Shown: positions 57,345-64,000 of the stretch, piece by piece | Position numbering within the stretch: position 1 is the stretch's first letter | Layout: each line of letters starts with the position of its first letter | Assembly (NCBI GenBank): GCA_039707655.1 | Contig: CM077676.1 | Span: 374,484,114 to 374,548,113, forward strand | Origin: Elymus sibiricus | Lineage: Eukaryota; Streptophyta; Magnoliopsida; Poales; Poaceae | Length of the DNA: 64,000 nucleotides | Reading direction: 5' to 3' | Notes under the pieces: model-generated | The model's input: only the letters and a program-made list of their open reading frames with translations | Told to the model about the DNA's origin: nothing | Database searches by the model: none | Position numbers and translations under genes: made by a program

Positions 57345-60300
57345 TGTGACGCCCCCGGCCCGACCGTGCACTAATCATACACGCAAATGCACATGATCAA
57401 GCCTAAGGACTCACTTGAAGATATCACAACACATCTCTAAACACAAATAAAAGTCATACAAGCTTTATATTACAAGCCAGGGGCCTCGAGGGCTCGAATA
57501 CATAAGCTCGCATACAAGCGTTAGCGGAAGCAACAATAATATCTGAGTACAGACATAAAGTTAAACAAGTCTGCCTTAAGAAGGCTGAGCAAAACAATGA
57601 CACTAGATCGAAAAGGCGCAGGCCTCCTGGCTAGGAGCCTTCGAGTCTACTCCTGGTCGTCGGTCTCCATGTAGTAGTAGGCTCCACCGGTAGGGTAGTA
57701 GTAGTCGTCGGCGGGAGCAGCTGGCTCCTGGGCTCCGTCATCTGGTTGCAGCAATCGGGTATAAAAAAAAAGAGAAGCAAAGCAACCATGAGTACTCATC
57801 CAAAGTACTCGCAAGACTTACATCAGAACTATGCTAAGTATGCATCTGTATCAAAGGGAAAGGGCTGTATCTGTGGACCATACTGCAGAAATGCCAGAAT
57901 AGAGGGGAAGGTCTAGCCTATTGAAGACTAGCAACTTGCAGCATCTTGCAGCATTAGAAGAGTGTAGATTAGCAGCACAACATAAGTAACAAGTAATAGT
58001 AGCAATGCCCAGAGATCCTTCCTCGACTCCCTGCGAGAAAGCGATCCCGGAGCCAACATATCAGTTTAGTAACACAAGTCTCCAGTTCTACATGTAGTAG
58101 ATCGGGATACTCTCTGAGCGTCCCTTACCGTGGACATGACTATTCGAATAGATATACTTCCCTGCAGGGGTGCACCAACTTACCCAACACGCTCGACTAA
58201 CTCTAGCCGGACACACTTGCTCGGGTCATGCCCGGCCTCGGCTGATCGACACGTCGTAGTCCTACCTAGGCTCAACAGAGAGGCCAGCACGCCGGTCTAA
58301 CTCCTAAATGCGAAGGGGTCATGGGCCAATCATCCTTTGCACTCCTGCACGTTGCGAACGCGGCCAGGAGCAGACCTAGCCCCCTTAATACAAGTGCAGG
58401 CTTTCCCAGTCCAACCCGGCGTGCGCCACTCAATTGCTGACGTCTGAGAGCTTTCGAAAGAATCATACGACGCCGAGTGCCCATACTTATTCCCGCGTGG
58501 TGGTTAGTGCGAAAAGGCCAGAGGCCTACTCAGATCACATATCCTAACCCATTAGTGTGCTGGGAGCTCGCGGTGCCAATCAGCGATCCACGATCTGTGG
58601 TACCGTCACCCCATCTCATGGACTTACGGCAAGGGCCAGGAATGCCCGGCAATGCCACGTAATTATCTCGCGGGTACCCTCACGGTCAACCCGACTCCAC
58701 ATTTCTCGCGGGTACCCCTCGGGGTCGACCCGCCTTCAACAAGGTTTGAGGTAAAAGTCATGGTAACCGTGTGTCCATAACATCAAGGGGAACCCGAGGA
58801 ATCACCCTCGATGGATTCCTACTCGATGTAATCCGTCAAGGAGAACGAGGAGGAATCACCCTCGATGGTCCACACTTGAGGGGTTGCACGACAGAGTCAT
58901 CATCGGGAAGGGGAGAGCGAGGAATCACCCTCTGCAATCACCACCGATGTGCTATACTATAGAGATATCATCAGGAGTGTAGTACGAGGTATCACCCTCG
59001 GCACTCGATAGTAGCCCTGCAGAGTCGTACAACTAAGGAGGGGTGTGCGGTGATGTGTCGGTCTCTGCACATTGATCACAATGATCGAGGCACTGGAAAC
59101 AAAGCGGGGCAACAGGGACAAGGGTGAGGGGTCACTGGTGGATCACTAACCAACCTATTCTAAGCAGTTTAGGATGACAGGTAAAGTAACAACAGCAGGT
59201 TACAAAAACAGGCTATGCATCAGAATAGGAGCAATCAATTACAGTAGCAAATTCTAATGCAAGCATGGGAGAGAAAGAATAGGCGATATTGGAATGATCA
59301 AGGGGGTTTGCTTGCCCGGAAGCTCTGTTGAGAGGGTCTGATCGTCTGGAGCGTAGTCGTACTCGGGAGCAGCGTCAGTCTCGGGGTCTACCGGAGAGAA
59401 GAGGGGGGAAGAAACAATAAATACACGGCAAACAAATGCAACACAGATGCATGGCATGGCAATATGATGTGCGGGTGGTGACCTATCACAGTACTACACG
59501 TTGCAGACGGAGCAGGAAAATATCTGGGGATATTTTCCCTGTCTTAGGCTTCTGTCAGACAGATGAACCGGAGGGGAAGGTTCCATGTTTGTAGTGTTGT
59601 GGGCATGTGACAGCTACATGGAGAGCATATTCGGATTCGTCACGTTTTTCTGATCAATTTTCATGTAGAAAACTTTTTCATCCGTGCTACGGTTTATTTT
59701 CTATGATTTTCCAAAGTTTTAAATCATTTTCTGAAATTCCTGGAATTAATTTAAATAATAAATTCGAATTTAAACAGTGAAATACTTTTTATACTCAGAC
59801 TGAGCCAGCCACAGTCAATGACATGTGGGGCCAGTCAAAGCCCAGTCAGCAGTCAACTTTGACCATTGACTGGTCAAACTGACATGTGAGGCCCCTCTGT
59901 CATAGACTAGATATTTAAACAGTGGATTAAATTAACTGATTAATCTAATTAGCTAGTGGGACCCACTGTCAGTGACTGTTTAATTAACAGATTAATTAGC
60001 AGTTTATTTATTTATAAAAACATTTTAATTAGTGGGGGGTCGACATGTCAGTGACCCAGGCTGCCTAGTCAGCAGGGTTGACTAAGTCAACCTAGCCAAC
60101 GGGACCCACTGGGCCCACTGTCAGCGACCCTGGGGAGGCCACATGGCGGCTAGGTCAGCAGGCGGCGCCGGAGTAACGCCGGCGACCTCTCCAGCGGCGG
60201 TTCTTCGCCGGAGTTGGCCGGAAAACCGCCATGGGCCACCATTTGGACGGCGGCTGGGTGCGTTCAAAAGCAGGGGCCCGCGCGCATCCATTCATGGCTC

Positions 60301-61524
60301 CAACCGGGGCTGGGACGGACGGTATCGATGGCGGCGTCGACCGCGGCGGCCGCCGGAATTCGGGAACTCGCAGAATCAACAAAACGCGGCGCAAATGCTC
60401 GAGCTAGCTAGCTAGGCAGACGCAGCAGCTCTCCAGAAGCTCGTAAGGGTCACTGGCTCGAGCGGAGCGGCTAGGGAGCATGGTACGCACGGCAATGGCG
60501 GCAACCAGAGAACTGCTATGGTGGCGGCCAGCAGCAGCAGCTAGGGGAGCAGCAGGAGAGAGAGGAGGGAAGCGGCGCTCACGGTGAGGCTGTAGGGGAA
60601 GGCAGCGGGCTCAGAGCAGGCGGTGTAGCGACGGTGATCTCGGTGGCCGAAGATGGAGAAGAAGGTCGAGGGAGTCGTTGCGGGCCTCGTCCGGTCGAAT
60701 GGGAGGGCGCAGCCGAAGTAGACGTCGACGGGGAAGCTGGTGGACACCAGGGGAAGGCGCGGGAGGCACGGTGGCCGCGTGATTCACGGAGGTGTGGCCA
60801 TGGCGGCGCTCGGGAGAGATGGGAGAGAGCGACTAAGGGGAAAGTAGGGGCGCTAGGGTTCGCCAGGGGGACGAGGAGGGGTCCTTATCCCCTCCGCGAG
60901 CGCTGTAGCAAGCCGCTGTCGTGCGGGAGAGAGGGGGGCCTGGCGTGGCGAGCGCGTGTGCGGCGACAGCAAGGAGAGAGGGTGAGCAGGAGGAGGGAGA
61001 CGAGCGGGAGAGTGGGCTGGGCCTCCCTGTTTGACTTAGGCCCAGGTGCAGTAGAATTTAGGCTTTTCTGTTTTCATTTTCTGTTTTCTTTTTACAGAAA
61101 GGTTTTTGCATTTAGTTCAACCACCAAATGACTTTTGAAAAATATGCCACTTGCCACATTAAATACCTTGCAATAAACTGCACTGCCACAAAAAGTTTGG
61201 AGGCAATATAATTTCATTTGGATTTTTTATTGCATTTAGAAGAGTCAAAATGGTGTTGTCGGCCCTGTTTTCAAGATGTTAGAGTCATCTAGGGAATTTA
61301 GGTGATGTTGTTTTCCTAAACATAAATAGTTATGGAATATTTCCAAAATTATGAACTATTTAGTTTCCAAATTTGAACAACTTTTATTTTCACCTCATAT
61401 TTGAATTCCAATTTGAATTGGAATTTGAAATGAGATAAGATTCCACTGTGATCAAGCATTGTAATTGATGATGACTTGGCATAATTAACAGATGATCACT
61501 GTGCTTAATTACAGGGGTGTTACA
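57345..61524 (-). repeat. N10 5' LTR (4180 bp)
   Basis: Uninterrupted copy: plus strand TGTGACGCCCCCGG to AGGGGTGTTACA. Carries the same four 14-mers, coding-like blocks (57647-57741, 59316-59387), GAGTAC/GTACTC arms and GC-rich part (60130-61030) as the 3' LTR. No other gene is supported. Confidence 0.92.
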
Positions 61525-62041
61525 TGGAGTAATAGTAGTAGATGCAGGCAGGAGTCGGTCTACTTGTCATGGACGTGATGCCCATATATGTGATCATGGC
61601 CATGAATACGTCATAACTATGCGCTTTTCTATCAATTGCCCAATAGTAATTTGTTTACCCACCGTATGCTATGTGTTCGAGAGAGAAGCCTCTAGTGAAA
61701 ACTATGGCCCCCGGGTCTACTTTAAACATATTATAAAATACAAAAATACCTTGCTGCAATTTATTTACTTTTATTTTGTTTTGCAATTTATACATCTGCC
61801 TATACAAGATTTGATCCTTGCAAGTAACGAGTTCAAGGGGATTGACAACCCTCTTACCCGCGTTGGGTGCAAGTATTTGCTTTTGTGTGTGCAGGCATTG
61901 TTCACTAGGATTTGTGTGGTTCTCCTTTCGGTTTGATAACCTTGGTTCTCACTGAGGGAAATACTTATCTCTACTATACTGCTTCACCCTTCCTCTTCGG
62001 GGAAAATCCCAACGTAGCTCACAAGTAGCAGAAAGAATTTC

Positions 62042-62059
62042 TGGCGCCGTTGCCGGGGA
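62042..62059 (+). other. N9 primer binding site (tRNA-Asp)
   Basis: Exact 18-base TGGCGCCGTTGCCGGGGA, 11 bases after the LTR end at 62030. Confidence 0.88.
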
Positions 62060-62226
62060 GATATCATCAAATCACTACAAGTACCTTCACTCAAACTATC
62101 ATCTACTTGATCTACTTTTTATTTGCCTTTCTATTTGCCCCTCCTTTTCATCTCCCCCACTTCTCTAAAAATCGAAAAATACACAAATATTTCTGTTTGC
62201 TTGTTTGCTTGCTTGAAGTTGCTATC

Positions 62227-63111
62227 ATGTCTGGGTTCGAGAAAGTTATTGCTAAAAGTTCTAGTGAAGATAGTACTAGTGAATCTTTTGAGGAAAAACT
62301 TAAATTATTTGATTTTAACCATGATCCTCCTGAGAGCAAAGCTCCCACAGATTTTAAAACTAAAGTCTATCATGTGGGTAGTGGGAACATTATTGGGAAG
62401 AATATTATTCAAGAATTCTTTAATTGCTCGGGAGTCATACCAATAATTAAAGGATCTACTCTTGATAAAACAAATTGGTATGTGGATGCTATTGCTATGC
62501 TGGTGGTTAAGTTAGAAAGATTTGTTTTGCATATTCATCCTGCTCTACAAAAGATATTCTATGAACTTCCCAATATCCATAATCCAAGGACTAAAAAGAT
62601 TGCCACCATTATCCTTATGCATGAATTTGACTATATAATCAGAGAAGCTAGGGACAACTTTTCCTTTTATAAAATAGATTTTGAGCATCCTCCAACAGAA
62701 GAAATCCTCCATGATAAAGACACTATATGTAGGTTGGAATCTAAGAATTATTTTGCTTATGGTAAAAATATTAGGTGGAGAGTTCCTTATGCTGAAATAA
62801 TTAAAACTTTGTACCATAATACTTGTGGTAATAATGAATGGATCACTAAGGGAATTGATGAGGGATTTAGTGAAGAATGGTTTGAAGGTACGGCTAGAGA
62901 TCCTATTGATGATGAAATACATGTTTTATATGAGGATCTTTATGCTGGTGATTTGGAGTTTGAAGTAATGAATGTTAAAATCACCGAACAAAGTCCCTTC
63001 AAGTATTTAGGTTCTCCTACTAGAAGAGAATAACATGAGGGTAGAGAATTAATGAGAAAACTTTTGGAAGATTTGATTAAAAAGGATTTAGAAACTAAGG
63101 ATAATACTTGA
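62227..63111 (+). CDS. N9 ORF of unknown function, one in-frame stop near the end
   Basis: I choose ATG 62227 (MSGFEKVIAKSSS). The frame is also open upstream to 62050, but that ATG lies inside the primer site. It is open for 268 codons to TAA 63031-63033, then continues in the same frame for 25 codons to TGA 63109-63111, ending LETKDNT. That end matches ETKDDNT (N3) and TKDDNS (N6), so the TAA is probably a mutation. I recognise no domain: no gag core motif, zinc knuckle, protease or nuclease motif. It has a Ser-rich acidic start, an IIGKNIIQEFFNCSG segment, a helical stretch LERFVLHIHPALQKIFYEL and a basic-aromatic region NYFAYGKNIRWRVPYAEI. No signal peptide. Being almost fully open suggests selection or a recent insertion. 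Confidence 0.65.
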
Positions 63112-64000
63112 AAATATGCATTATGCCTAGCTAGGGGCATAAAACAATAGCGCTTGTTGGGAGGCAAAACAATATTTATATTTATTGCAATTTTTATTTT
63201 TCTTGAGTCACACAATTTTTTCTACTGTAATGATTGTGTTTTTATCTTTTAATTAGTGTTTGTGCCAAGTAATGCCTTTGGGATGATTTGAATGATAGTA
63301 TAATTGATGCTGTTTGAAAGCATAAAAGTTTTGCATCAAGTTCTGGAATTTACATTCTGTACTGGAAAGTTCGAAAAATCTGAAATTTCTACGCAGTATT
63401 GAAATACAAATTTTTTACTTTGTCCTAATTTTTCAGAATTTTTTGAGTTACAGAAGTTTGGATAAATATTCTGTCATTGCGTACTGTTCTGTTTTAGACA
63501 GATTCTGTTTTTACTGCATAGTGTGCTTGTTTTAATGAAACTATGGATTATATCGGGGGGTATAAGTCATGGAAGATTTCGAATACGGTAGGTATTATGC
63601 AAGAACAATTATGAATGAGTTTATAACAGTACCTAAAGTGGATGATTGATTTATTATACTAACGGATCTTACGAATTTTCTGTTGAGTTTTGTGTGCTGA
63701 AGTTTTCAAGTTTTGGGTGAGATTACGATGGATGAAGGAATAAGGAGCGGCAAGACCCTAAGCTTGGGGATGACCAAGGCACCCCAAGGTAATATTCAAG
63801 GAAGACCCAAGCGTCTAAGCTTGGGGATGCCCTGGATGGCATCCCCTCTTTCGTCTACAATCTATCGGTAACTTACTTGGAGCTACATTTTTATTCATCA
63901 CATGATATGAGTTTTACTTGGGCGTCTTGTGCCATAGTTTTCTTTTCTTTGCTTGGTTTTTAGTTTGCCACTATTATTGTTTGTTGGACACACCTTTTTG
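63112..64000 (+). other. N9 3' non-coding region (start)
   Basis: Follows N3 14971-15860 block by block: ATGCCTAGCTAGGGGC, GCGCTTGTTGGGAGGCAA, GTGCCAAGTAATGCC, and two TAAGCTTGGGGATG copies (63759-63772, 63816-63829). No ORF is supported. Confidence 0.8.

Larger units (their letters stand above)
45699..61524 (-). mobile_element. N10: Tekay/Del-type chromovirus in the N9 LTR
   Basis: 15.8-kb minus-strand Gypsy element with perfect TSD TGGAG (45694-45698 and 61525-61529). LTRs 45699-51565 (with N11) and 57345-61524 (4180 bp). Order on the minus strand: 5' LTR, initiator-Met-type primer site, accessory ORF, gag, protease, RT, RNase H, integrase, chromodomain-like C-terminus, polypurine tract, 3' LTR. 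LTR starts TGTAACACCCC and ends GCGTCACA. The accessory ORF before gag and the coding-like blocks in the LTR are unusual. Two frameshifts and several stops make it inactive. Confidence 0.92.
44641..62030 (+). repeat. N9 5' LTR, split by N10
   Basis: Own parts are 44641-45698 and 61530-62030. Starts TGATACGTCTCTAATGTATC, ends CACAAGTAGCA. TATAAATT at 45011-45018, with a GC-rich inverted repeat near 44934-44966 just upstream. Confidence 0.9.
44641..64000 (+). mobile_element. N9: non-autonomous Gypsy-type element, 3' end beyond window
   Basis: Plus-strand element of the N3/N6 class. The 5' LTR is 44641-62030, split by N10; removing N10 and one TSD copy gives 1559 bp. AGGAC (44636-44640) would be the left TSD. 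A perfect tRNA-Asp primer site follows, then an ORF unlike those of N3 and N6, then the shared 3' non-coding region to the window end. No protease, RT or integrase is seen. Confidence 0.9.

Noticed and set aside
62050..62226. Upstream ATG extending the N9 ORF
   Set aside because: The ATG overlaps the tRNA-Asp primer site and the added residues are low-complexity leader; the ATG at 62227 has a better position.

Overview
This window is a stack of nested transposable elements from a large plant genome, almost certainly a Triticeae grass (wheat, barley or a relative). The basis is a BARE1/WIS/Angela-type Copia element whose long terminal repeat (LTR) begins (minus strand) TGTTGGCAATATGCCCTAG, several Gypsy LTRs of the TGATACGTCTCCAACG and TGATACGTCCATTTTGC classes known from Triticeae, and nearly gap-free nesting. 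I found no host gene, rRNA, tRNA or CRISPR array. Family names are from memory and tentative; lineage calls rest on visible domains, and the element boundaries marked as such rest on visible termini plus target-site duplications (TSDs).

Layout (my labels). N5 is the oldest visible layer: a minus-strand Copia element that runs off both ends in pieces (22635-23774, 30963-34223, 44543-44640). Left part: N2 (6561-22634, plus strand) sits in the N5 3' LTR. N2 is a non-autonomous element with very long LTRs and one 265-residue ORF. Its 5' LTR was hit by N1 (1-6560, minus, Gypsy of the Tat lineage, off the left edge). Its 3' LTR holds N3 (12403-19428, plus, non-autonomous Gypsy) and N4 (20791-22198, a Mutator-like DNA transposon). 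Middle: N6 (23775-30962, minus, non-autonomous Gypsy) sits in the N5 RNase H region and carries solo LTR N7 (30354-30846). N8 (34224-44542, minus) is a nearly intact Athila-lineage Gypsy in the N5 gag. Right part: N9 (44641 to beyond 64000, plus, non-autonomous Gypsy) is inserted further upstream in the N5 gag. Its 5' LTR is split by N10 (45699-61524, minus, Tekay/Del-type chromovirus with 4.2-kb LTRs). Solo LTR N11 (47006-48656) sits in the N10 3' LTR, giving four nesting levels (N5 > N9 > N10 > N11).

How the parts relate. N3, N6 and N9 have closely similar LTRs, the same tRNA-Asp primer site and the same 3' non-coding region, yet carry strongly diverged gag-like ORFs (N3, N6) or an ORF I do not recognise (N9). 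N2 and N10 share LTR ends, an initiator-Met-type primer site, a GAGTAC/GTACTC inverted repeat and a homologous accessory protein. That protein is the only coding capacity of N2 and an extra ORF upstream of gag in N10, so N2 may be a parasite of an N10-like element. The N10 LTR also contains two short coding-like blocks with splice-like borders. These, the N9 ORF and the repeated polypurine-tract motif are the best candidates for something not yet described.
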